Shown here: positions 1 through 11,000 of the stretch, piece by piece
Numbering within the stretch: the first letter of the stretch is position 1
How the letters are laid out: every line of letters begins with the position of its first letter
Source of the DNA: Polyporus tsugae
Lineage: Eukaryota > Basidiomycota > Agaricomycetes > Polyporales > Polyporaceae
Direction of reading: 5' to 3'
NCBI GenBank assembly: GCA_024305745.1
Contig: JAHRBS010000005.1
Coordinates: 1 to 64,000, forward strand
Length of the DNA stretch: 64,000 nucleotides
Made by a program: the position numbers and the translations under genes
The notes under the pieces: generated by a model
What the model was told of the DNA's origin: nothing
Seen by the model: only the letters and a program-made list of their open reading frames with translations
Database searches by the model: none

Positions 1-177
1 TTCTAACTAACCCTAACCCTAACCCTACCCTAACCCTAACCCTAACCCTAACCCTAACCCTAACCCTAACCCTAACCCTAACCCTAACCCTAACCCTAAC
101 CCTAACCCTAACCCTAACCCTAACCCTAACCCTAACCCTAACCCTAACCCTAACCCTAACCCTAACCCTAACCCTAA
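1..177. repeat. Telomeric repeat tract (CCCTAA)n
   Basis: From the first bases the sequence is an almost uninterrupted run of CCCTAA, about 28 units, with two imperfect units in the first 35 bases. The C-rich strand runs inward, as expected at the left end of a chromosome. The tract ends cleanly at 177, where unique sequence starts. This fixes the orientation: low coordinates are telomere-proximal. Confidence 0.98.
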
Positions 178-366
178 GTGTCCTCGCATGACTGTGACGC
201 CGACGTATACTAGCAACAAACGTATGGCTTGCGGCACTTGTGAGGAGTGAGGATGATATTATATGGTGAAGTTCATGAAGTAAAATACGTCGACGCAGTA
301 CGTATGACACGGTAAACTAGAACAATACGGAAGATAAAGGATGTAGAACAGGGCGTCATGATACCT

Positions 367-3300
367 CTAGCGGCGGCGTCTGGCGCGCTGTCTCTCGTCC
401 TCAGAATCAGAGACCTCCTGGGGTTCAGCGCGGCGTTTGGTCCGGATTGGAGGAGGGACGGCCGGAGAAACGATGGCGGGACGACTTGGGAACTCGCCGG
501 ACTGTACGAGATGGTTTGTGACATTACTGCGGAAGATCTTGAGCACCAGGCTGTAGATGGAGTCGTTACCACGCTTGAATGCGCCAGTGACTTCGTTCTC
601 CCATGCTTGCAGAGCGATGTCAGTTCGCGCGAAGTAGGCCTGGTTAGCTTTCGGCGAGTTGAGAATGGCTTCTCCCTGGGCTTCAAGGACGCCCAATCGT
701 ACCATGTTTGCGACGCCGAGGGCTTTCGCAGCTGTAGGTCGGGATAACAGTGAGCAGACGGCACCCTGACATCGAGAACAAGGCGGGAGAGAGGGACGCA
801 CTGTGCTTGGAATTGAAGAGCGAAATGAGTTCGCTCTTGCTCTTCTTCAACGCGAGCTCTTTGCGGAGTGGGGACGTACGGTCGATCCAGGCCAAGATGA
901 CGACGCTTGCCTGAGTGTAGTAAAGCGCACGGTTTGTTGTCCCCTTGCGAGCGGGTTTGTCGATCCAAGGAAGTTGGCGAGTGATGGTGATAGATTGGGA
1001 GCGGGTGGCGGGAACGAGGCCACGTAGCTGTTTGCACACGGCAGTCATGACGGGATACAAGGCGACTTTGGTTGTATCAGGGCAGAAAAGACGGTCGGGG
1101 GTGAGCCTACTGAACAAGAAAGCGAGGGCGAGGGCGAGGCGAGTACACCAGTCTTTTGTAGGGTCCTTGAGACGGTTTTCGGCCCATTGGTATACCTGGA
1201 GTACGAGGGGATTGCCCTGAACGGCGGTGTCGTCTTCGTAACTCCAGTCGTCAGGGAGACAGACGTGGTGCATGTAGGATGCGAAGGACTCGAGCGTACA
1301 CTCCAAGATGGACCAGCTGGCTGTGACGTCGGCCTGGCTGGCTTGGCGGGCCTGTTCGTCGCAAAGTCGCAAACGGCGGGCGCCGATTGTCTCGAGGTTG
1401 TTGCTTGCGATGTCGACGGTGTTGGGTCGGTTTCCGAGGAAGGTCCAGACGTCCGGCGAAGGGTTTGGGTGACCGTCGTCAGGGCCGTTGGGGAAGAAGT
1501 GGACGTTCTTGTTGAGGAGAGCGTCGGTAAAGAACTTGACGATCTGCTTGGCTTTGTCGTCGTCGGTGACGTCTGGGCCCATGCGGGAGTGTGCGTTGGC
1601 GATGGCGATGCGGGCGACAGCGGGTAGATTTCCGTCGCGCCAGACAGGAGCTCGGATCTGCTGGCGCAGCTCGGCGCGGTGGCAGATGTCATGGATAGAG
1701 CGAGCGAGGTCGCCGACGGTTATGGACTTGATTTTGCCTTGGGGCAGGCCGTGTATTTGATCAGCCTCGGAATGGGCGAGAGCGTGTGCGAGAAGAGTGT
1801 AGGTGTCGTGATTAGGGCCATAGTCGAGGCGCTGCTTGATCTGCTCCCAGCGAGAGAAGCTATCCCAGCGGACCTTGACCCACTCTATGTCGTGATTCTC
1901 GGGGTGAAGGTCAGCGTCGTCCTTGACAGCTTTGACGGCCTTGCGGACGAGATTGGTGATGTCGTCGATAAAAGCGTCGATGGCGACCTCGGCGAGAATC
2001 TGAAGGCAAGTGTTGATCTGGACGTTCTTGGGTGTCTGGTCGTTGCGAACGAGCACTCTAGAGATGCGGAGCTGAATCCTGAAATACGCAAGGTAGCCCT
2101 GTGGATACAAATGTCAGTGAAGATGCAGAGGAAGATGAGGGATGAGAGGACAGACAGCGAGATGAGCAGCGCCATAGGTGAGAGACTGTGCACGCTTTGA
2201 TGCGAGGAGGGGTTCCTTGATGTTATCGACAGGCCACTTGTGGAGGAGGAGTTTTGGGAGGAGCGGGGTGTGGTCTGGGATCTCAAGGCCGTCCCAAAAC
2301 ATGGGGAGATAGCCGTCGAGAAGGGCACGACTGGTGTAAGTGCGCTTCATGAGGGCGTAAGCGAGGGCGGGGGCGTTGCCTGTGTGAGCGAAGCAGATGC
2401 AGCGCTCGAGGATGGCGAGGAGCTCGAGCCACTCTGGCTTAGGGACTAAGGCGAGACGGTCGATGGGAGGGGCACGGCGAGAGCGGGGGTTGTTGATGAT
2501 GGCGGAGTTCCTGGAGAGCTGTGTCTTGCGTGTGTCTAAGATGGGGCGGATGTGCCTGTCCCAAACTTCCTCCAAGAGGACGGTGACAGGGTATGCTGTC
2601 CAGAGGAGCATGGAGGGGTAGACCTGTAGGGAAAGAAAATGAGTGGGAATGAGAGGTATGAAGGGAGAGGAGGGGACGGACGTCAGGCTTCAGGACGGTG
2701 GATGTGGAACGCAAAGCTTCGAAGACGTCTGGGTGGCTGCAAGCGTTGATGAGGGGCTCGATGACAAAGTCGAAGAATTCTTCGCCATGGAGGAAACGAG
2801 GTTCCAAGCGATTGCAGTGGATGGTGAAGTTGTTCTCGAAGCGAAGACAGGTCTCGTCGACTGATTCTACTTGTTCTTCGAGGGCCTTGTGTGGGAGGTC
2901 TGAGGAGACGCGGTGGAAGAGTTTTGCAGCAGTTGTCTCTGCAGGAGTGTTGGCGGCCCAAGCGCCTGCAGCAGCGCCTGTGAGGATGCCGCGTTGTACG
3001 ATGTGGTGACCTGCGCTGCGACGTGTATGGTGGCTGAAGTTGTTGTAGCACTGGGAGATTCTGGGCTCTACTGCGGGGCCTGCGCCTGGAGCGCTGCGAA
3101 TTTCGGTGTTGAGGTCACGGATGAGGGATAAGAGGGGATCTATGATGCCCTTTGCCTGCCAATTTCCGAGGGAGGGGATGTATGCGGTGGGATAAACCTG
3201 GAAGGCGACGTCGTGTTGAGATGTGGAGTGAGAGGGGCGGGGGTTGTAGTCGCCGAAGTTGCTGCCGAAGTCGAGCGCGTCTTCGACTTCGGCGGCGTCG

Positions 3301-5419
3301 TCGTCGTCGTCGTCGTATACGGAGAGAGTGGATGAGGAGGAAAACAGGGAGCGGCATTTTGGAAGATAAGGGAGGAGGGCGCAGAATTGAGGGCCGTTGT
3401 CAGGGACGATTGCTGCGCGGCGGGGGATGGGGACTCCAGCTGGGGAGTATATGGGTATTTCGTGGTGTTGATTGTCGTATATGTCGGGGAAATTGAGAAT
3501 GTCGATGGGGGAGCGAGAGATTGGGTCGCTGCTGTCGTACAGCTCGTTGCCATGGTCGAAGATGATTTCGTCTGAAGGGATGGGATCCCAGCGGCCGACT
3601 TCGGAACACCTGAGAGGTCAGAGTGTTGAGCGGGATGAGATGTGGTGGGATGGGAGTGGAGTGGACTCACTGGATATGGAGTGCGAGGGCGACTTTGTAG
3701 ACACTGAGGTAGCGATGGTCTACTGCGCGAGCCCAGAAGTTGCGCTGTAGTTCGCGGGAAGCGTCGCCGTCGATGAGGCGGTTTTGGCCGTGCTTTGATG
3801 AGAAAGCGACGGGGACGCAAGCTCCGCAAATGGTGGCTCTGTATTGGGGAGGGGCGTCGCTGATCCAAGAGTTGTAAGAGCGGCGGATCTCTTTATGAAG
3901 GCGGAAGGTGGTGTCGAGATCGAGGTCGAAGTACTTGCTTGTGCTGGAGATGGGGGTGAGTGGTTTATCAGTGTGTGACGGGGCAAATATGCGAAGATGC
4001 AGGAGAACTGCGTCCTGGGAAGAAACCGGTAATCTGCGAGGATGCAGGTGAACTGCGTTCTGGGAAGAACCTGATGATATGCGAGGACGCAGGCGAGCTG
4101 CGTTCTCGCAGGTTTTGACGGAGAGCGACAGGTATCAGGATGCGGGGGCAGAGTGTGATGCCACATGTGCGAGAACGCAGATGAGCTGCGTCCTCGCAAG
4201 CTGCATACTGCACGGCGAGAGCGATTTGTCTAGTGGTATGAAGTGGTTGCATAGTATGCTGACAGAATTGAAACCTTCGACAGTCCGATGAATGGTTGCG
4301 AGGTTGCAGGCGACCTGCGTTCCCGCAAAGATACGGATGATACGAGGGACTTACAAGATATTGAGTGCAAACTCGCTGATATCCTTGTCGCTGTCGAGTT
4401 TGGGATACCTGCGGGTAACGTGGATGTCGCGGTAGTTGATCTTCGACAGCATGAAAGCGAGCATGACGAAGACCGCTCGGCCTGAGCGTGCGTCCATGGG
4501 ACGGATATTCTTGTAGGAGACGGCGCCAGCGCGATCGACGGGCGCACCGACCAAAGTCTTCGGCACCATGACGAGCCAGCCGTGCTCGACCTGGCGTGCG
4601 ACGCCGATGTACAGCAAGTGCTCATGGGGTTCGAAAGAAAGGAAGTCTATGGTGCCGTTGAACTGCATGTATCTGCGGTCGGTCATCAACTTGAAGGTCC
4701 ACTGCGGATCGTAGTGAGCGACGCGATCGGCCATGTTGGGGAGAATGGCGTCGAGTCCGACGCGGTTACCCATCATCTGACGGAGGTCGAGGTGCATCTG
4801 AGTTTGGTCCGGGACGAGTCAGAACGGCGTACAATCAATAGGACGAAGAGACTTACGCCCATATTCGAGTAGACAATGTCGTTGCTGTCCTTGTCGTGGA
4901 CGAGAGCGGGATCGATAGAGACCTTGATCTTCTGTTTGAGGAGACGCATGGCCCTCTCGCGGACGTTGATATCGGCGCCGTGGAGGTACATCTTGCGGAA
5001 GTCGGAGAGGGGGATGGAGCGAGCAGCGATTTGGTCATATCGTTGATCGAGAGAGTTGTCGTCAGAAAACTGGGCTAGGATGGTGTTGGTGAGCGTGACT
5101 TGGTCTATCCCCTCGCCGTCGTCCCAAGCGGGCGGCAGCCCGTTGGTATCGAAGTCGATTTCATCTCCTAATGCGACATCGTCTGGATCGAATACCTGTG
5201 TCCCCAATCCCTCCTCAGGGACGATCGCGGTCGTCTCGCCAGAGTAAGGGGTGGACGAGCGAGCTCTGAAAAGTGAGATGGGGTGGAAAGAAGGCGTCAG
5301 GCAGCGAGTATGTCAGAAGGGAGAAGAACGTACCGTGGCGCATCATGATTCTCGATGGGGTTCGAGCTTGAGCCCTGCACGAACTCAGGATAGGAGAAAT
5401 CAGAAGCATTGTGTGGCAT
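367..5419 (-). CDS. Large subtelomeric protein of unknown function (gene 1), multi-exon
   Basis: I do not recognise this family. The start at 5419 gives MPHNASDFSYPEFVQG. Splices I could check are exon 5419-5334, exon 5265-4857, an exon starting at 4797, and a 411 bp intron 4354-3944 that rejoins in frame as FTSKYFDLDLD. Further exons run through about 3870-2700, 2611-2200 and 2110-820. The last exon ends at 367 with a very basic tail (KRRAEPQ...RQRARRRR). The long middle part is rich in helix-forming residues and has no obvious catalytic motif. The protein should be well over 1,000 residues. It is the most telomere-proximal gene and points at the telomere. The 411 bp intron holds five family A palindromes, whereas its other introns are short. 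The basic and acidic tail suggests a nuclear protein, but this is inference only. Confidence 0.7.
3990..4327. repeat. Family A palindromes inside an intron of gene 1 (5 copies)
   Basis: Copies lie at about 3990-4019 (decayed), 4034-4063 (right arm decayed), 4080-4110, 4168-4198 and 4297-4327. The good ones are exactly 31 bp: TGCGAG-RWH-GCAG, a 5 bp variable spacer, then the inverted half-site. They occupy most of the 411 bp intron at 3944-4354. Confidence 0.9.
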
Positions 5420-6049
5420 GGCTGAGAGAAATGGTGTGGAACAGAAGAGGCGACAGCGATAAAATGATGGGGGGAGAAGACGCGAAGAGGGTACAACGAT
5501 GAACGCGATTTTCAGAGGGACATGTCGATGACCGCACCTCGGCTCGTTCCGTGCAGGGTTGCGTCAGTGTCAGCGAGATTGACTTTGGACCAGTCCTTGG
5601 TGGATACAGCTTAGTGGCAGGCGCATGATGGGGGCCGTTGTTACGCCGAGTTGGGACTAGAGGCCATGCTCAGGCACTGGTTGTGCGCGCTACTCTGAAG
5701 GTCCGTGGATGAACATTAGAATGAGCACAGCCCATGTACTGAGTGCGCTTCGCAGGGTTGCGACCGTCCAGGCAGACGATGTTGAGAAGATTATGTTATT
5801 GGTAGAAGACGTGGCTGAGTACCAAGAGAGACAGGGCAGCGGAAAGGAAAGTGGTCAAATGAGCGTGAGAGAGAAGGGAGCGATGAAGTGGAGTGCGGGG
5901 GCGGAACACGGAATGAAGAGAGACGGTGGATGTGTGGGACAGTGGGCAGAGCTGATTTCTGATGTGGCAAATGCGCAAAGAAGCAAATGAATGATTTTTG
6001 AACACAAAGTGAATACATCGAGGCATGTAGTGTACGTTTGGGTGTCAGG

Positions 6050-6828
6050 GGAGGAGTTGGCTACTGCAAACGACAACTGTCATGCCAATTTTTCTTGTGC
6101 ACGTTGCGTGCACGAGAGGGGGCGGTTGAGGGAGCGAAGCTGATGACTGATAAGTCAATGGACTTGAAGTGGAAGAAAGGGCGCTTACGGAGGGCAGGAC
6201 ACGTCCCTGAGGCGTGTGGTGGGACGACCAAGCGCACCGTTGGTGGAAGGACGAGAGGAAGGAGAGGGGAGTACGCGGAGAGGGGAGGGTGGTGCAGTGT
6301 GAGCGCGGGGTGGAGCGTCGCGGATGGGCGAGGGATGCTGACGCTGTGAGGGGATGTGATGAGGAGGGGGGGGTAATGGGCCGTGAGGGGTTGGCGGCCG
6401 TGGAGGGAGCTAGTGCAGCGCGATCAGGAAAGGAGCGCGGGTAGTACTGAACATGAAAGTAGAGATCTCACCGATTCGTGTGACCGTGTTCTGAGGGGAA
6501 GACGGGGAAGAGGCTTGGGGAGGGTATGTGCAAAGTCGCAATTGAGGGTGCGCAAGCCCAAGGGGGACTGGAAGGAGAGTTCGTCGGTGAGGACGATTTG
6601 CGGTATGGATGTGCGCGGAGCGGACGGAGATGTTGTGGTGGCAGTACGGGACTTCTCAGGAGTGCGGCGCTCGTCAGACGGATTGTCATTGGCGTGAGAG
6701 AGCGGGTCTCGGATCTGCGGGTTCGGGGAGTCTGTCATATGGAAGAGGTCAGACTGATGTGGTAGCGGGCGAATGGTCTCGTCGGTGTCCGTGCTATCGG
6801 ACGATGCTACGGAGAGGGGGCGCATCAC
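6050..6828 (-). CDS. Possible small Ser/Pro-rich protein gene
   Basis: The reverse strand reads from MMRPLSVASSDSTDTDE at 6828 through an open frame of about 120 codons. After a possible short intron near 6475-6450 a second Ser/Pro-rich frame stays open to about 6050. There is no recognisable domain. The composition fits a disordered fungal protein, but long Ser/Pro-rich open frames also arise by chance in GC-rich DNA. The rest of the 5420-8001 gap shows only the family A inverted repeat at 7464-7724. Confidence 0.25.
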
Positions 6829-7463
6829 GAATTGACGGGGCTGGTTGTGGGGAGAGGGAGGAGGCTAAATATTGTTGGAGGGAGTGTGAGAAATGTGCTT
6901 TGTGAACGGCGAGCGCGGGTGCGGCGAAATAGGCTGGAAGTGCAGAAGCATGTGTGGGAGCGGGAGAAGTGATGAGCTTCTGAAGCGAAGTGAGAGCTGA
7001 CGTTAATTACGCTAAGCAGTGCGAAGCGAGTCCAGATTAGGAGAGCGCTGGACCGGGAGTGGGTGAAATGGGCTTCCTGCCGAGGCTGTGGAACGGGAGT
7101 GTTACGTCACTGTTTGCAATTGCAGCTGATGGAGTAGCGGGACGAGGTGTCGGTTGCCACGTCTACTCTCCTGGACAGCTGGATATGAACTGTAGAACAG
7201 GATGATTGGAAGGGGTGGTTTTACGAGAAGCCTGGTGGTGCATGGTGGAAGAGCGGATGTGTTGCTGTATGAACCATTGCTCAGAAGTTGTCTGCGTAGG
7301 AGAGATGTTTGAATGACAGATATGTAACGAGCCTGCGAGATGTGTGGCAAATGCGCACAGAGTGTACGCATTCTGTGGGCGATAAGAGGATGTTATTGTG
7401 ACGACCGGTTGCTTGAACACAACGCGCCTTTGTGGCCGGACTGATGATTGAACGGATGGATGT

Positions 7464-7724
7464 TGCGAGAACGCAGTGCGCCTGCTTCCTCGCACGATTG
7501 GGTGCGTAGCGAGCACCGCAATGTTGCGAGAACGCAGGCGAACTGCAACCTCGCAAGGATCGATATCTAGGGAGGTCGGTAAAGGATCGTCAACCGTCCG
7601 GCGAGCTTCAGAGACACGATACTCTTGACATCTGCGAGAACGCAGTTCGCCTGCGTTCTCGCAACCTTGCGGTGCTCGCTACGCACCCAATCGTGCGAGG
7701 AAGCAGGCGCACTGCGTTCTCGCA
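7464..7724. repeat. Inverted repeat built from family A palindromes
   Basis: Arms of 83 bp at 7464-7546 and 7642-7724 are reverse complements with one visible mismatch, separated by a 95 bp loop. Four family A palindromes lie within: 7464-7494, 7525-7555, 7633-7663 and 7694-7724. The structure is therefore palindromes nested in a larger palindrome, in the spacer between genes 1 and 2. Confidence 0.88.
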
Positions 7725-8001
7725 GATGTCAGCGGCACGGACGCACTGTGTCCACACGATGCAGTCTCCAAATACGTGTGTCGCACTCAGTATGAACTGC
7801 AGGGGCAGTCGTGGCACGCGATGTGAGCTGCGTCGACAGAGTATATATCGTACACAACAGCACAGAGATGACGGACATACATGGGTATTCTTACAAGCAA
7901 CTGGAGAGGGTACAACGCGGGATGGACAAGAGGAGGGGTCGAATGACAATGCTGACGATCCGCACTGGACTGCACACCCCGCGCACCAAAGCGACACTGT
8001 C

Positions 8002-11000
8002 CTAGTTCTTGCGCGGAGCCATCTGCCTACCTGCGACGCGACCCGGTCTGCCCGACCCACCGCGGCCTTCTTTGTCGTCGATCGCGCGGTCCTCAACCTC
8101 GTCTTCGTTGACCGCCGCCAGCTTCGCTGCCTTCTTCGCCGCGGCGGACTGGCGGGTCGTGGTGCCCGCTCTCGCGCGCGTCGATGCTGGCGCCTTCACC
8201 CCGCGCCCACGCGCCAGGGGCATGGCTTTGGGCTCGAGCGTGTCTTCATCGTCGTCTCCGGGAGTAGGCAAAGACGGCGGCGCCATAGCCCTGGACGCAG
8301 ACGCATTCTGCCTCAACCTCGACTTCGGCGGGCTGACTCCTCCGGCCTCACGAGTGTCCTGCACAATCGAACTCGACCGCTCCCGACGCTTTCGAGACGG
8401 TCCTCCAACATCGCCCCCTGTCAATCCGTTAGAAACGCCAACGTGTGCCAACAGCACAAAATAATTACCGGTCGATTGATCCTTCGCCGACTCCTGAGAC
8501 GTACTGTGCTCATCGCCTCTGGCTTCACGCTCATACACAGGGCCTTGGTCCACTTCGGCGCGCCGCTGCATCCGCCCAGAAGCAACGTCGTAGAGTAGCC
8601 CCGCGACGTCCTCCACCCCCCAGTCCTTCACAAAATCGTCCCAGCCCACCGGACAGCCAATGGTGGGGTGATCGTCGCGGATGTGGGCCACAATCTCGCC
8701 TGCAAGGGCGTCGCCCGAGCGCATCAACACCAGGTGCCAGAACTTCCCTCGCCGCGCCTCGTAACGGGCGTCCGGCTCGCCCTCAAACCAACCCACCGCA
8801 GGGTCATCAGTCACCTCGGCGAGGGCCGTCTGAAACATCCGGCTGACAGCCTCCCCGTCCATCGCATCCAACAGCGCTCCGAACTCCCCGACCTCGTCGT
8901 CAGTCGGTGGTGCAAGCTGCGGCCTGAACGTCTCGTACCGCGGAGCCTGCGACGGCTCGTTCGGGAACGTGCTCGGAACCACGTCAGGCAGAGGCGACAT
9001 CGGGATCCGGTCGTCCGACATCGGCACCTCCCTCTCCACCTCGTTCTCAGGCTCAGGCTCAGGCACAACCTGCGATGATGACGGCACAAGCACCGTGCCT
9101 GGCTGCGACGCTTCAGCCGGCAAAGCCAACGCCGGCGGCCCCATTTCTCCTGGAAGGTCAACGTCCATGGCGTCTTCTCCCTGTCCCGTCCCTGCGCCCA
9201 TCGACGCCACCTTCGGCTTAGGAAGCACCGGGAACGTCTTCAACCCGCCGGGCAGGTCGTTCGCGGGAGTCGCAGACGCAGACCCCGTTTCTGCAGGGGT
9301 CGAGGCCGCACCAGTCGCTGTTCCCCGGCGCGCCGGCGCTTCGCCCGGTCGTTCAGGGCCATCTTCTGGCAGTGAGGTACGCGGCTGTGGATCCGTCGGC
9401 ACTGCACGACGTTCGACCGCGGCGTCCGTCGCAGACTGCCCCGTGGGATCGGCCTCCACAACCTCGTCATTCAACGCCGCCTCTTCAGCCTCACGCTTTG
9501 CCTTCAACGCCGCAACCGGGTCCGGCAGACGAGACCGGTCGAGACGTTTCGCCTCCATCTGCGCCCAGTCCGCGCTCCAGTTCATATCCTGCGTGTAAAC
9601 CTGCCCGGACGGCCGCATTGCCTTGCGGCGAACGGTCGGCCCTGTTGATGGCCCGGCTTCCAATTCCGTCAGCGCGTCCTCGTATCCTTCTTCGACCAGT
9701 CCATGGCAGTAGACGGTGTAAGCGTCCGGGTCTTCCAACGCGAACTCCTCTAGATCCTCGAACTCGTTCTCCCCTAGCTCTCTGGCCTTGGGCAGATCAG
9801 GCAGGTATTGGGCGAGGTCCTCGTCCGAGATGTGGGTGTATGGTGCGTTTGGTGTGGGGAACGCCAGATTGTACTCTGCCTGCAGCGTGTTGCGCATCAT
9901 AGCCTGAAAATGTTGGTCAGCCGGTGCCAATACAGCGTGGGGAATCATAGACGACTCACGCAGGCGAGCTTCCTCGTGAGTAGCGCAACTTCGTGGCTCC
10001 ATGGCTCCTTGCGCAACTTCCCGGATGTCATCGTCAACGAGTCCGCGTTCGGACCCAGCGCGAGCGGGCATCGGCTCAACCCGTCGATCGCCTTCTTGAC
10101 GGCCAGCGTGTGCTCCGCCATTCGCGACGCGTCCGGGACGAACATGTTGCTAGCGAGGTAGGTGACCGCCGCCTTGTCCTGGCCGCCCGCAGCCTCTTCT
10201 GGCGGCGAGAGCGGTTGACCCGAGAGGTCGACGAAGCGCGACAAGAGATCTGAGTCCCAGTTCGCGAACTTCGTCGTTGCGCCTGGGCGACCGAAGAAGT
10301 CCGCCAGATTGGGCTGACAATGTTCGCCCAGGAACGTGAACAGCGAGTCGCGCAGGTCGATGTACGGCTGGTGATTCAGCATCCTGCCGAGCGTGTCGCC
10401 GTAAACCCGCCAGCCGACCACCATCAGGTACGCGTAGCACAGGAATCCGTTCGACACGCCCGTCTTCGCCCCGCTCTCCGGCTTTTCCCACGTCAGAGCG
10501 TGCCGGTACAGCAGTGCGAGACAGGGGTATCTCTTGACGTCCGTGACCGGCAGAGAGGGGATGATGCGCCCGACCATGTCGTTCGTGGCGCGCTCGATGA
10601 CGGACCTGTCGATCGTCGTGAGTTTGTCGGAGCCTTTTAGCGAGCGGGTCACCGTGTCGCGGAGGACGTTGTACACCGAAAACACTTCCTTGTAGTCGTC
10701 CTCGCCGAAGGTGACGGACTTGAACGCTTCCTTGAGACTCTTGGGGAAGTCGTTCGCGGCCTTGACTTCTTGCTTCGCCCTTGACCCCGAGATGTGCAGC
10801 TTCGCGACTTCGCCGTTTAGCTGGTTCATCGACACCGCGTAGAACGACTCGTGTTCCTTCTTGAAGAACGACGTCGCGTACTCGTCGCCGCACGTCCGGA
10901 TCGTGTCGATGTTCGCCAGGAGCCATTTCGCGAGCTACACTATCATCAGATGGGATACGCATGACGGAGCAGCTGGATCGTACCGCGTCATGGATCTCCG

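Noticed and set aside
25..237. 70-residue Leu-Gly open frame on the minus strand
   Set aside because: It is the translation of the telomere repeat, not a gene.
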